Source of the DNA: Benthortus sp964440495
GTDB lineage: Archaea > Thermoproteota > Nitrososphaeria_A > Caldarchaeales > Wolframiiraptoraceae
Direction of reading: 5' to 3'
DNA length: 50,908 nucleotides
Assembly (NCBI GenBank): GCA_964440495.1
Contig: CAYTSD010000006.1
Coordinates: 1 to 50,908 of the forward strand
Both the position numbers and the translations under genes were made by a program. Positions 1 to 7,638 of the stretch are shown here, one piece after another (position 1 is the stretch's first letter; each line of letters opens with the position of its first letter). The notes beneath the pieces are model-generated. The model was not told the origin of the DNA. It was given only the letters and a program-made list of their open reading frames with translations, and made no database searches.

Positions 1-52
1 ATGGGACAGGGTCCTAAGCCCTGCGCCTTTGACCAGGCTTGGCTACCCCCGC
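1..52 (-). tRNA. tRNA-Leu (UAG anticodon), truncated by window start
   Basis: On the minus strand the sequence starts at 52 with the acceptor strand GCGGGGG and continues with TA and a D arm (GCC...GGC). A five-base-pair anticodon stem CAGGG/CCCTG follows, around the loop CTTAGGA. The anticodon UAG (plus positions 14-16) reads leucine CUA/CUG codons. The variable arm, T arm and 3' acceptor lie beyond base 1. The visible anticodon loop has no intron. A TATA-like tract sits about 34 nt upstream. Confidence 0.85.
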
Positions 53-80
53 CTCGGGTTAAAGGATTCGCTCTCCCTGT

Positions 81-94
81 ATTTTATTTTTTGT
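81..94 (-). promoter_or_regulatory. TATA box for tRNA-Leu
   Basis: The minus strand carries an A/T tract (CAAAAAATAAAAT) centred about 34 nt upstream of the tRNA 5' end, the spacing expected of an archaeal TATA box with a short 5' leader on the pre-tRNA. Confidence 0.5.
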
Positions 95-109
95 AGTAGG
101 GAGGGTTTC

Positions 110-481
110 TTATCCGCAGGGGTATTCGATTGATAGGAGGTAGGTTTTCCCCTGGTGTCTTATTTTTATTGGTTTTTCGTAGATTTTCCTGCTTTTCTCT
201 CCGAGGATTGTTAGGAGTTTCTGGAGCTGGCTTTTAGGTAGCTCGGCTGCCGCGGGCTCGGGATTCGTCCAGACAAACTCTTCGGCAGACTCTCTATCCA
301 AGCCATAGTTTTCTCTGATCTGCCTCCACCTTCTTTCATAGGCTTCGTCGGCTGCTTCAAGGGCTTTAAGCAGAGGCTCTGGAGCATCTCTTAGTTCAGC
401 CTCAGCGGCCTCATCCTCAACCCTAACTATCTTCACTCTAACAGTTGGTGGGAGATTCCTCTCGTAAAGCTCTCTCCGCAT
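110..481 (-). CDS. hypothetical protein, 123 aa
   Basis: I do not recognise this family. The protein is soluble, acidic and charged, with a probable helical first half rich in Glu, Ala and Arg and a short C-terminal region ending in IEYPCG. No signal peptide, membrane segment or metal motif is visible. I chose the ATG at 481 because a TATA-like CTTTAAAGGG at 501-510 would place transcription start almost exactly there; an in-frame TTG at 496 would add five residues. It lies upstream of the tRNA-Leu gene on the same strand, with no operon partner. The long open frame and normal composition support coding, but function is unknown. Confidence 0.55.
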   Translation of the reverse strand: MRRELYERNLPPTVRVKIVRVEDEAAEAELRDAPEPLLKALEAADEAYERRWRQIRENYGLDRESAEEFVWTNPEPAAAELPKSQLQKLLTILGEKSRKIYEKPIKIRHQGKTYLLSIEYPCG

Positions 482-626
482 CTCTTCCTTCAGCAAGTAT
501 CCCTTTAAAGGTGGGTAAAATATTATTTCAGGGGCGTGTTTAGATAGCTTGGCGGCCAGAGGCCATGAGGAGTGAACGTCGCGTAGGAGCGGGGTCTGAA
601 CGGCCCTGTGATGATTTCACCTCCTC

Positions 627-1463
627 TCAGCTGAGCCGGCTATAGCTCTGCTTCCTCCTCACCAAGAACTTTCTACCAGCATACTTTAGGAGTGATTTTG
701 TCCCCCCTGCCTCGGCTACCACTTGAAGCATCTTCTCTGGGCTGGTTATTCTGAGACCTCCTAGTGCTGTTACCCCATGCTTGAAGAGGGGGTCTGGAAC
801 CATGCTTGAAGATGGGCCGACTACTATGACCTCACGTGAGCTGCTTAGGTCTGCTAGTAGGATTTCATCTATGTTTGAGGCAACGAAGGCTGAACCCGTG
901 ACTATGACCAGGTCTGCTTCCCTGAGAGAGTCCTCCAACCTGGTTTCAGGCTCCTTTAAGCCTAGCTCTTTGAGTAAGGCTGGGTTCTTCTCATATACCG
1001 TCAGCTTAACCCCTTTCTCGCGTAGCGTTTGGAGGTAGGGTTTGAACGCCCCTATCATCACCACCCTGTCATCTCTTCTCAGCTCAACTCCTTTGAGAGC
1101 GTCCGCGTCATACTCAACTTCATAGACGTTTTCCCTGAATAGGATTGGCGCTGAGGCTGCGTTAATCGCTGCTACCCCAACCGCTCTTAGGAGGAGGTTG
1201 CCTCCCTGAGCAAGCATCATAGCGTCTACGGCCTTCATCCCGGAGAGCTTGCCTGTCAAAGGCATCCTCCCCTGAAGCTCGGGGCAGCACAGCGACTCAA
1301 CAATCCATTCATGCGGGGTGTAGGCCACCCCACCCCACCCACCGCTGAGCCTAACCCCAGTATAGAACAAGCCTATCACGACCTGCTCTACCTTGAGGGG
1401 CTCTGCTACGGGTTTAAGCGACTCAATTATCTCGGCGACAACCTTGCTTGAGGAGAGCCGCAT
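627..1463 (-). CDS. DUF4213/DUF364 family protein (putative heavy-metal chelation)
   Basis: The protein has the two-part layout of this family: an N-terminal DUF4213-like half (about residues 5-105, with GVRLSGGWGGVAYTP and the loop around GKLSGM) and a Rossmann-like DUF364 half (about 115-270, with MIGAFKP, VTGSAFVASNIDEIL and VVGPSSSMVPDPLF). Family members are thought to bind metals or cofactors; biochemical function is unsettled. I place the start at the ATG at 1463 (278 aa) rather than 1487, because the TATA box at 1492-1507 is only a few bases from 1487, so transcription should begin near 1476; GTAGGGGG just ahead could serve as ribosome binding site. Divergent from the QueT-like gene. 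Confidence 0.75.
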   Translation of the reverse strand: MRLSSSKVVAEIIESLKPVAEPLKVEQVVIGLFYTGVRLSGGWGGVAYTPHEWIVESLCCPELQGRMPLTGKLSGMKAVDAMMLAQGGNLLLRAVGVAAINAASAPILFRENVYEVEYDADALKGVELRRDDRVVMIGAFKPYLQTLREKGVKLTVYEKNPALLKELGLKEPETRLEDSLREADLVIVTGSAFVASNIDEILLADLSSSREVIVVGPSSSMVPDPLFKHGVTALGGLRITSPEKMLQVVAEAGGTKSLLKYAGRKFLVRRKQSYSRLS

Positions 1464-1491
1464 CCCCCTACAAGAACCATGACCCATCCTT

Positions 1492-1507
1492 AAAAATATA
1501 GGGAGAG
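1492..1507. promoter_or_regulatory. shared TATA region between divergent genes
   Basis: The A/T block CTTAAAAATATAGG can act as a TATA box in both directions. Its centre is about 26 nt from the ATG at 1527 on the plus strand (a leaderless start) and about 25 nt from the expected start of the minus-strand DUF364 transcript. Confidence 0.55.
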
Positions 1508-1526
1508 ATAATCCACTGAAAGAACT

Positions 1527-2084
1527 ATGGGGGAAAGTCTCAGCAGGAAGGCTGCGACCGCGGCTGTCTTTGCAGCCCTCTACGCCGTGCTTGTGGTAGC
1601 CCTAGCTCCAATAAGCTTTCTACCTCTCCAGGTGAGGGTTGCAGACGCCCTACTACCCCTAACGATGCTGTATGGTGGTTCGGCTGCCTTGGGGCTTGCT
1701 CTTGGAGCTATAGTCGCGAACTTTGTGGCTGGTCAGGCATTCTTCGGCGGATGGACCCCGATAGATGTCGTCGGCGGAGGATTAGCCAACCTCGCGGCAG
1801 GATACTTGGCTTGGAGGCTTGCCTATGGGAGGGGTAGGGCTGTAAGGGTTGCCGCCTCTCTGCTCCAAGCCCTCCTCATATCACTCATAGTTGGAAGCTA
1901 TCTCTGGGTTATCTTCGGCCTTCCATCAAGCTATAGTATTGAGCCTCTTGGAGTGGTGTTGCCTGGGCTTCCAGCCTTCTGGCTCCTGATAGGGCTGGGG
2001 AGCGTGATCTCGATAGTTGTGTTGGGGAACCTTCTCCTGGAAGCCCTCCTCAAATCTGGAATACATGCTACAAAGACTAATTAG
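1527..2084 (+). CDS. QueT-like ECF transporter S component
   Basis: This 185-aa polytopic membrane protein has about six hydrophobic segments and the QueT-family N-terminal pattern: a short basic start, a first helix (AAVFAALYAVLVVALAPISF), then PLQVRVADALLPLTMLYGG followed by a small-residue-rich helix. QueT proteins are substrate-binding S components of energy-coupling-factor transporters, associated with queuosine or preQ precursors; in archaea the substrate could be an archaeosine precursor or something else. No ECF ATPase or T component is encoded nearby, so a shared module elsewhere is implied. The ATG lies at the expected transcription start, so the mRNA is probably leaderless. No riboswitch leader is possible. 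Confidence 0.75.
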   Translation: MGESLSRKAATAAVFAALYAVLVVALAPISFLPLQVRVADALLPLTMLYGGSAALGLALGAIVANFVAGQAFFGGWTPIDVVGGGLANLAAGYLAWRLAYGRGRAVRVAASLLQALLISLIVGSYLWVIFGLPSSYSIEPLGVVLPGLPAFWLLIGLGSVISIVVLGNLLLEALLKSGIHATKTN

Positions 2085-2141
2085 CCTGTGTGTCATCTTT
2101 TTGTGCGCCTGCTCGGTGATGGGAGCGGGATAGGTGTGGGG

Positions 2142-2366
2142 ATGAGGGAGCTTCTCCAAGAGTCGACCCTCCTGGCCCTTATGATGACGCTTCCACCGAT
2201 AGCCGTCCTAGCGCTTATAGAGCTTCTAACAGAGGCCGATGTAACACTCCTAGTCTACTGGACGATCTTCGCCTTCAGCTGGACGCTCGCCGTAGCCCTG
2301 TTCTACTATAAGACCCACAGCATTAATGGCGGCGGAGGGAGACTGGAGCTTCACCGACTATTCTAA
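2142..2366 (+). CDS. small two-TM membrane protein, hypothetical
   Basis: About 74 residues with two hydrophobic helices (roughly residues 8-27 and 33-52) and a short polar C-terminal tail. The ATG at 2142 is preceded by AGGTG at suitable spacing; the reading frame is also open upstream to 2088, but that part looks non-coding. It follows the QueT-like gene by 57 nt on the same strand and could be co-transcribed, perhaps as an accessory subunit, which is only a guess. Its 3' end overlaps the convergent GalT-like gene by 9 nt. No family recognised. Confidence 0.45.
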   Translation: MRELLQESTLLALMMTLPPIAVLALIELLTEADVTLLVYWTIFAFSWTLAVALFYYKTHSINGGGGRLELHRLF

Positions 2367-3335
2367 GGCTTCCCTAAGACGCTTAGCTGCTTCCTCAGGT
2401 GGAAGCGTGTTTACATAGACCTGTAACCCGACATCTATCCCAGTGGGTAGGAGAAGCCTGGGAATCAGCTCGATATGCCAGTGGAAGTCCTTTACAGTTT
2501 TAGGCATGGTATGTAGGACGAGGTTGAAGGAGGATTCTCCTAAGACTCTGTGAACAGCCTTGAATAGCTTTAGGAGCACTTCGGCGAGTTCATGTAGCTC
2601 CTCCTCGGACACTTGGGTGAATTCTCTCTCATGCCTCTTCGGGGCTACTATGAGTTCATAGGGTTCGCGGCCGGCGTGGGAGGTGAAGGCCTTGAAGCCC
2701 TCAGAGCTGAGGACAAGCCTCGGAGACTCAGACTCGGCGCAGAGGACGCAGCCCTCCTTCCTCAAGGCCTCTGCCTCGGATTCGAGGAGCGGTGGAACTA
2801 TGGGTAGGGCTACTAGATGGGTGTGGGGGTGGCGGAGAGAGCCTCCTGAGAAGGGGCCATGATTCTTCGCGAAGGCCACGGCCTTAATCTCAGCCATGGA
2901 TTCAAGCTCCCTAAGCCTCGTCTCAGCCGCCAAGAGTATCGCATAAAGCTCCTCAACATCCAGCTTCCACGGGTCTCCATAGTGCTTTGGGGTGTCTATG
3001 AGAACCTCATGGAACCCTGTTGCTGGAATCTTTTCCCCGTCGAGGATTAGTGTGTCCTGCGGGGAGAAGGCTGGGTAAAGGTTTGGAACTATTCTCACAA
3101 GCCAATCCTTACTCCTCTCTTCACCATTCTCTCTCCTCAAGACGAGGCCTGAACCCTCCTTAAGAACCGCGAGAGTTGCTGGAGCGGTCATATGCTCATG
3201 GCCTGGGCAGAAGGGGCAGTTCTCTGGGTCGTCTAGAAGGGCTGAACCCTCATGGGCGGGCATAGGCCTCTTAGCACGTTCAGGGGCGTAGGAGACCCAT
3301 CTCCCGGAGAGCCTATCTCTCCTAAGCTCAGGCAT
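2358..3335 (-). CDS. galT: galactose-1-phosphate uridylyltransferase family protein
   Basis: The 325-aa protein has the two HIT-like halves of GalT. The N-terminal half carries a zinc-type CPFCPGHE (40-47), the N-x-G-x-x-x-G-G-S segment and the active-site region HPHTH (169-173). The C-terminal half has CVLC (196-199), PKRHEREF and FHWHIEL (284-290). GalT exchanges UMP between UDP-glucose and galactose-1-phosphate in the Leloir pathway. The active-site triad here reads His-Pro-His-Thr-His, where GalT usually has Gln at the last position, so ADP-glucose phosphorylase or hydrolase activity is possible. No other galactose genes are adjacent. Starts at ATG 3335. Confidence 0.8.
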   Translation of the reverse strand: MPELRRDRLSGRWVSYAPERAKRPMPAHEGSALLDDPENCPFCPGHEHMTAPATLAVLKEGSGLVLRRENGEERSKDWLVRIVPNLYPAFSPQDTLILDGEKIPATGFHEVLIDTPKHYGDPWKLDVEELYAILLAAETRLRELESMAEIKAVAFAKNHGPFSGGSLRHPHTHLVALPIVPPLLESEAEALRKEGCVLCAESESPRLVLSSEGFKAFTSHAGREPYELIVAPKRHEREFTQVSEEELHELAEVLLKLFKAVHRVLGESSFNLVLHTMPKTVKDFHWHIELIPRLLLPTGIDVGLQVYVNTLPPEEAAKRLREALE

Positions 3336-3370
3336 ACCCTAAGAAAGGGCACCCTCCTCAAAAACATAAG

Positions 3371-3874
3371 TTAACTCTTTCTCCTCCTTCTCACAGGCAG
3401 GAAGAATGGAGTAGCATCTCTATACCTTCGATACTCTTCTCCAAAGAGCTTCAGAAGCTCACGCTCCTCGACGAACTTCGCGTGAAGCAGCGGCGCCGTG
3501 AAAAAGACTGCTGAGAGCCCTATCATGGTATAGGAGCCCAAGAGCGTGGAGACCCCGAGAAAGTATAGGAATGCCCCGAAGAGTATGGGGTTCCTAGTAT
3601 AGCGGTAGGGGCCTGTAGTTACAAGTTTATGGGGAGGAGTGTGGAAAACCGGTGCGCTGCCAGACTTTATGAGCTCGAGGGAGGCTAACCCTGCGAAAGC
3701 GAGACCCACCGCGATTAGAGGCACCGAGACCATGATTCTCAGAGCAGGTGTGAGAAGGCTGGGAACTCCCAAAGTCTCATCTATGAACCTTGAGACCAAG
3801 TATAGGAGGGAGGGAACTAATATGAGGAAAACTAGAGCTGTTACAGCGGTCGACAGTATCAGACGAAGCTTCAC
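3371..3874 (-). CDS. isoprenylcysteine carboxyl methyltransferase (ICMT/PEMT-like) family protein
   Basis: A 167-aa membrane protein with four or five hydrophobic helices. The C-terminal part has the ICMT/PEMT S-adenosylmethionine-binding pattern: LVTTGPYRYTRNPILFGAFLYF (about 84-105) and then FVEERELLKLFGEEYRRYRDATPFFLP. Relatives methylate prenylated cysteine or lipid head groups; in archaea the substrate is unknown. Start is GTG at 3874. It lies 35 nt upstream of the GalT-like gene on the same strand and could be its operon partner. The family call rests on the clear C-terminal signature; substrate cannot be inferred. Confidence 0.8.
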   Translation of the reverse strand: MKLRLILSTAVTALVFLILVPSLLYLVSRFIDETLGVPSLLTPALRIMVSVPLIAVGLAFAGLASLELIKSGSAPVFHTPPHKLVTTGPYRYTRNPILFGAFLYFLGVSTLLGSYTMIGLSAVFFTAPLLHAKFVEERELLKLFGEEYRRYRDATPFFLPVRRRRKS

Positions 3875-3928
3875 AATCTAGAAGCTAAGATACTACTGGA
3901 TATAATTCTTAGTTTGTGTTAAGCCATG

Positions 3929-4753
3929 CTAGCGGAGCTTCTCAACCAGTTTCATAAGCTTCTTAACTCGTTCTTCAACTACAGGGTTCCACCAGACCCC
4001 TCCCTCCTTGAAGTATGAGCCGACTATGGCGCCGTCGGCGACGCTTAGAAGCCTCTCAACATTCTCAGGGTTAACTCCAGTCCCAACTATCACAGCGGTC
4101 TTAGAGACCTTCTTAGCCCGCACAACCCTCTCATAGGGTGTCTCCACACCGGTTCTCGGCCCCGTAACCACGATTGCATCGGCTCCGAAAAGCTCCGTAT
4201 CTATTACTAGGTCTTCCAAGGTTTTGTCAGAGACTATAAAGTGGCTTCCATACTCAACTTGAACGTCGGCGAATATCTTAACGTGATCGGCGCGGAGATA
4301 ATTTATGTAACGTAGGGTCTCAGGCGCCGCCGCCTCAACCAACCCCTCATCCGCAATATACGCGTAGGCCCACATAGCAACCCTTACAAAGAGTCCCCCG
4401 CCTGCAAGAGCCGCAGCAACGCCCTCCTTCGCCCCATTGGCTAGAAAACTGACCCCTGTCGGCAGACCTGTCGCTTTATGCACTTCACGGGTTGCCACCG
4501 CCATGCATGCTATTGCTTCGGGCCCTATTCTTCCACCCCTTAAGTAGGGTATATCGCTTTGATTCTCCACTATTAGGCCGTCCACTCCTCCAGCCTTTAA
4601 AGCCTCGGCATCCTTAACGGCGGCCTCCAGAATTTCTTCAAAGGCCTCCCCCTGATACCTCGGAGCCCCGGGAAGAGGTTTTAGGTGAACCATCCCCATG
4701 ATAGGCTTCCTAACGTGGAAAATCTCTTCGAGAACCTTCTCTCCAGACCTCAT
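3929..4753 (-). CDS. BtpA/SgcQ family TIM-barrel protein
   Basis: The 274-aa protein begins with the BtpA signature KPIMGMVHLKPLPGAPRYQG (about 16-35) and shows the repeating strand-helix pattern of a TIM barrel, with VDGLIVENQSDIPY, AIVVTGPRTG and VIVGTGVNPENV towards the C terminus, similar to a phosphate-binding barrel end. BtpA was linked to photosystem I stability in cyanobacteria, but archaeal members must do something else, still undefined. ATG start at 4753, divergent from pheA across 73 nt that contain a TATA-like CTAAATTAAGG. Confidence 0.85.
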   Translation of the reverse strand: MRSGEKVLEEIFHVRKPIMGMVHLKPLPGAPRYQGEAFEEILEAAVKDAEALKAGGVDGLIVENQSDIPYLRGGRIGPEAIACMAVATREVHKATGLPTGVSFLANGAKEGVAAALAGGGLFVRVAMWAYAYIADEGLVEAAAPETLRYINYLRADHVKIFADVQVEYGSHFIVSDKTLEDLVIDTELFGADAIVVTGPRTGVETPYERVVRAKKVSKTAVIVGTGVNPENVERLLSVADGAIVGSYFKEGGVWWNPVVEERVKKLMKLVEKLR

Positions 4754-4826
4754 ACTAGACTAATGTAGACTCAAGCTAAATTAAGGTTAAGTAAGAGCGA
4801 TGGAATGTTAGGCGGGCTTGGGATTG

Positions 4827-5648
4827 ATGAAGGTTGCGTTCCAAGGTGAGAGGGGAGCCTACAGCGAGGAAGCCGTGATACAGTTCTTCGGGGAAGAGGC
4901 TGAGAGCCTTCCCTGCAGAGACCTCCCCTCAGTGTTTAACGCTGTTGAGTCTGGGAGAGCTGACTACGGCGTAGTCCCAGTCGAGAACTCTATAGAGGGC
5001 TCGGTTAATGAGACCTACGACCTACTCCTAACAACCGGGCTAAGGGTCTGCGGAGAGATTCACCTAAGGGTTAGACACTTCCTCCTCGCCCACCCAGAGG
5101 CCGAGCCATCCAAGATAAGAAGAGTCTACTCACATCCACAGGCACTAGCACAATGTAGAGGATACATACTCTCAAGAGGATTGGAGCCGGTTCCAAGCTA
5201 CGACACAGCGGGAGCAGCAAAGATGATAATTGAAGAGAAGATTCTCGACGCCGCCGCAATCGCAAGCGAGAGAACGGCGAAGATATACGGCCTCAAGATA
5301 ATAGATAGGGAGATAGAGGATTATGGGAGAAACTATACCAGGTTTCTAGTTATAGGCGGCCACGACGTTGAGCCAACTGGAAACGATAAGACTTCGATAA
5401 TCTTCTCCCTACCCCATGTTCCAGGCTCACTCTACAAAGCCTTAGAGGAGTTCGCCACCCGTGGAATAAACCTCACGAGAATAGAGTCAAGACCGACAAA
5501 ACATAGACCGTTCGAATACTATTTCTTCGTAGACTTCGAGGGACATAGACTCGAAGACAAAGTCAGAGAAGCCTTGGAGGGGCTTACACATAAATCAACC
5601 TTCCTGAAGGTTCTGGGATCCTATCCGAAGGCAAGGACTGAGACGTAG
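4827..5648 (+). CDS. pheA: prephenate dehydratase
   Basis: Converts prephenate to phenylpyruvate in phenylalanine synthesis. The catalytic PDT domain covers residues 1 to about 178, with FQGERGAYSEEA at the start, the conserved VPVENSIEGSVNETYDLL segment, and the active-site Thr motif as NYTRFLVIG. The C-terminal ACT domain (about 190-270) has SLYKALEEFATRGINLTRIESRP, whose ESRP motif normally binds phenylalanine for feedback control. The ATG at 4827 (273 aa) is the natural start; a TTG at 4818 would add three residues. Its TAG stop is followed immediately by the ATG of the AK6 gene, so the two are probably an operon. Confidence 0.93.
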   Translation: MKVAFQGERGAYSEEAVIQFFGEEAESLPCRDLPSVFNAVESGRADYGVVPVENSIEGSVNETYDLLLTTGLRVCGEIHLRVRHFLLAHPEAEPSKIRRVYSHPQALAQCRGYILSRGLEPVPSYDTAGAAKMIIEEKILDAAAIASERTAKIYGLKIIDREIEDYGRNYTRFLVIGGHDVEPTGNDKTSIIFSLPHVPGSLYKALEEFATRGINLTRIESRPTKHRPFEYYFFVDFEGHRLEDKVREALEGLTHKSTFLKVLGSYPKARTET

Positions 5649-6242
5649 ATGGGGTCAATAATACTTGTAACCGGTGTGGCTGGGGTTGGGAAGACGTCCC
5701 TTGGCTCGGCTCTCGCGAGAAGACTTGAAGCCAGATTCATAGACCTCCCAGAGTATGTGAGGAAGAATAAACTCTACTCATCCTACGACGAGGAAGAGCA
5801 GGCATACCTCATAGACCTTAGGAGAGTTTCAGCCCGAATAGGCGCTGAAGCTGCGAGAGCTAGGGAAGAACTCGTGATAGCGTCGGTATATGTGTTCAAG
5901 CCTCGCAGAGCAACCATTAGATACGTCATAGTCCTTAGGCTGAGACCTGATAGGCTAATCCAAATTCTACTCGACCGTGGATATCCTCCCAGAAAAGTCG
6001 CGGAAAACGTCTCGGCAGAGCTTGTAGACCAACCTCTCCACGAGGCTCTAAGATTCGGCCATGAGAAAGTAATACAGATAGATGTAACTGGGAGAGACCT
6101 AGAGATGCTTGCGGAGAAGATAGCTGAAGGGATTACGGGTGGAGAAGCCGAGAAGCTGAGCGTTGAGGTTAACTGGATAAGCGAGCTTGAGAAGATAGGG
6201 AGACTAGACTACGTCCTCAACTTCCTTTCAAAGCACGGGTAA
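5649..6242 (+). CDS. AK6/Fap7-type adenylate kinase
   Basis: A 197-aa P-loop NMP kinase of the AK6 (Fap7) family. The Walker A motif is GVAGVGKTS (residues 9-17). The short NMP-binding region (FIDLPEYVRK) and the LR-x-x-P-x-x-L...LLDRGYPPRKVAENVSAE segment (about 98-125) are family hallmarks; the lid contains the ENVSAE motif. Fap7 helps 20S/18S rRNA maturation with uS11 in eukaryotes, and archaeal homologues can have the same partner. Where most relatives have H-S-H-L, this one shows VIASVYVFKP, so that motif is lost or diverged. Start ATG directly abuts the pheA stop. Confidence 0.85.
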   Translation: MGSIILVTGVAGVGKTSLGSALARRLEARFIDLPEYVRKNKLYSSYDEEEQAYLIDLRRVSARIGAEAARAREELVIASVYVFKPRRATIRYVIVLRLRPDRLIQILLDRGYPPRKVAENVSAELVDQPLHEALRFGHEKVIQIDVTGRDLEMLAEKIAEGITGGEAEKLSVEVNWISELEKIGRLDYVLNFLSKHG

Positions 6243-6245
6243 GAC

Positions 6246-6256
6246 ATTTTAAATAG
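6246..6256 (+). promoter_or_regulatory. TATA box upstream of aRF1
   Basis: ATTTTAAATAG lies just after the AK6 stop codon. Transcription would start near 6277, giving a leader of about 70 nt before the aRF1 ATG, unusually long for this window, where most promoters point to leaderless starts. Confidence 0.5.
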
Positions 6257-6283
6257 CATTATCATCCAATAGGTGAGCTTAAG

Positions 6284-6319
6284 TTGAGTAGCCTGAGACC
6301 TCCTTCAGGAAGCTTTTGA
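6284..6319 (+). CDS. possible leader peptide ORF (uORF) ahead of aRF1
   Basis: A TTG at 6284 preceded by AGGTGAG with six bases of spacing opens an 11-codon frame (MSSLRPPSGSF) that ends in UGA at 6317-6319. The stop overlaps an in-frame TTG of the aRF1 frame as TTGA. This layout allows translational coupling or a stop-codon-dependent control of release factor synthesis. The frame is short, and the predicted transcription start is very close to it, so chance is a real alternative. Confidence 0.25.
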   Translation: MSSLRPPSGSF

Positions 6320-6348
6320 CTATCACCCCTACTCAGAGGTGTTTATCT

Positions 6349-7617
6349 ATGGAGGAAGTGAAACTAAATAGAAAGGACTCTGTAACGCTTTACAGGTTTA
6401 AGAAGTTCATCAAGGAGCTTGAGTCAAAGACAGGTAGAGGAACGGAGCTCATCTCAATCTACATCCCACCAGGCAAGCTAATCTCAGAGGTAATAGGTTA
6501 TCTCCGGCAGGAGTATGCTACGGCGGCGAACATAAAGTCGAAGACCACCCGTAAAAACGTTCAAGACGCAATCGAGAGCGCGATCCAGAGGCTTAAGCTC
6601 TTCACCAGGGCTGGGCCTACAGGGCTAGTAGTCTTCAGCGGAGCAATTCCACAGAACGGTGGCCCAGGAAGCGAGAAGATCGAGGTTTATCACATAATTC
6701 CACCTGAGCCGATTCAGACCCTTCTATACCGGTGCGACAGCAAGTTCTATCTCGAGCCTCTGAAGCAGCTTCTAAAGGAGAAGGACATCTATGGAATACT
6801 TGTGGTTGACAATGAGGAGGCAGCCGTAGCAGTGATTAAGGGTAGAAGGATAGCTGAGCTCAGAACCTTTACCTCAGGTGTTCCAGGGAAGCATAGAGCT
6901 GGAGGACAGTCGGCGAAGAGGTTTGAGAGACTTAGAGAGATGAACCTAAACGAATACTATAAGAGGGTCGCGGAACATGCGAATAAAATCTTCCTAAAAT
7001 ATCCTGAGATTAAGGGTATATTGGTCGCTGGCCCTGGGCCGACTAAGGAAGTCTTCCTCCAGAAGGGTTATTTCCACTACAGTTTCAGGGACAAGGTTCA
7101 CCTAGTTGATACATCTTACTCGGGTGAGGCTGGAGTTAGGGAGGCTATCAAGAGGTCGGAGAATCTCTTGAAGGAGCTGAGAATGGTTGAGGAGCAGAGA
7201 CTCGTTAGAAGGTTTCTAAACGAGGTTAGCAAGGATAGAAGCTCAGCGGTTTATGGTGAGAAGGAGGTCTTGAGAGCCCTTAGGTCTCGGCTGGTTGACA
7301 CACTAATACTCTCAGAAGACTTAGAGAAACACAGAGTTAAGGTTAAGTGCAATAGCTGCGGAGCAGAGTTTGAATATACTTTGAGTGAGGAGGAGCTTAC
7401 ATCGAAGCTTCCAGAGATTCTCTCCAAGCCTTGCTCGAAATGTGGTTCAAAGACCCTCCAAGTCGCGGAGCAGAAACCTCTCGTCGACCTATTCATCGAG
7501 GAGGCTGAGAAGGTTGGAACGAGGGTTGAACTCATCTCCTCCACCCACGAGGAGGGAGACATGCTTAAGAGAGCATTCGGAGGAGTCGCAGGACTTCTCA
7601 AAGGATACTCACAGTAA
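6349..7617 (+). CDS. prf1: peptide chain release factor aRF1
   Basis: Class I release factor that reads all three stop codons and triggers peptidyl-tRNA hydrolysis. Domain 1 holds the NIKS motif (61-64) and YxCxxxF (Y127-F133). Domain 2 has the catalytic GGQ (185-187) in a basic loop. Domain 3 includes a CxxC...CxxC zinc-type minidomain (CNSCGAEFEY ... CSKCGSK). I chose ATG 6349 (422 aa) because GAGGTG at 6336-6341 sits seven bases upstream; an in-frame TTG at 6316 would add 11 residues and overlaps the stop of a possible leader ORF. Followed 21 nt later by an MBL-fold gene, likely the same transcript. Confidence 0.96.
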   Translation: MEEVKLNRKDSVTLYRFKKFIKELESKTGRGTELISIYIPPGKLISEVIGYLRQEYATAANIKSKTTRKNVQDAIESAIQRLKLFTRAGPTGLVVFSGAIPQNGGPGSEKIEVYHIIPPEPIQTLLYRCDSKFYLEPLKQLLKEKDIYGILVVDNEEAAVAVIKGRRIAELRTFTSGVPGKHRAGGQSAKRFERLREMNLNEYYKRVAEHANKIFLKYPEIKGILVAGPGPTKEVFLQKGYFHYSFRDKVHLVDTSYSGEAGVREAIKRSENLLKELRMVEEQRLVRRFLNEVSKDRSSAVYGEKEVLRALRSRLVDTLILSEDLEKHRVKVKCNSCGAEFEYTLSEEELTSKLPEILSKPCSKCGSKTLQVAEQKPLVDLFIEEAEKVGTRVELISSTHEEGDMLKRAFGGVAGLLKGYSQ

Positions 7618-7638
7618 GAGAGGTGAACCACCTTAACC

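Noticed and set aside
565..634. Second possible C/D box sRNA on the plus strand (ATGAGGA, CTGA, GTGATGA, CTGA in order)
   Set aside because: Box C is imperfect, the two guide intervals are 24 and 16 nt instead of about 10-12, the D box lies inside the end of a gene, and no rRNA match was recognised.
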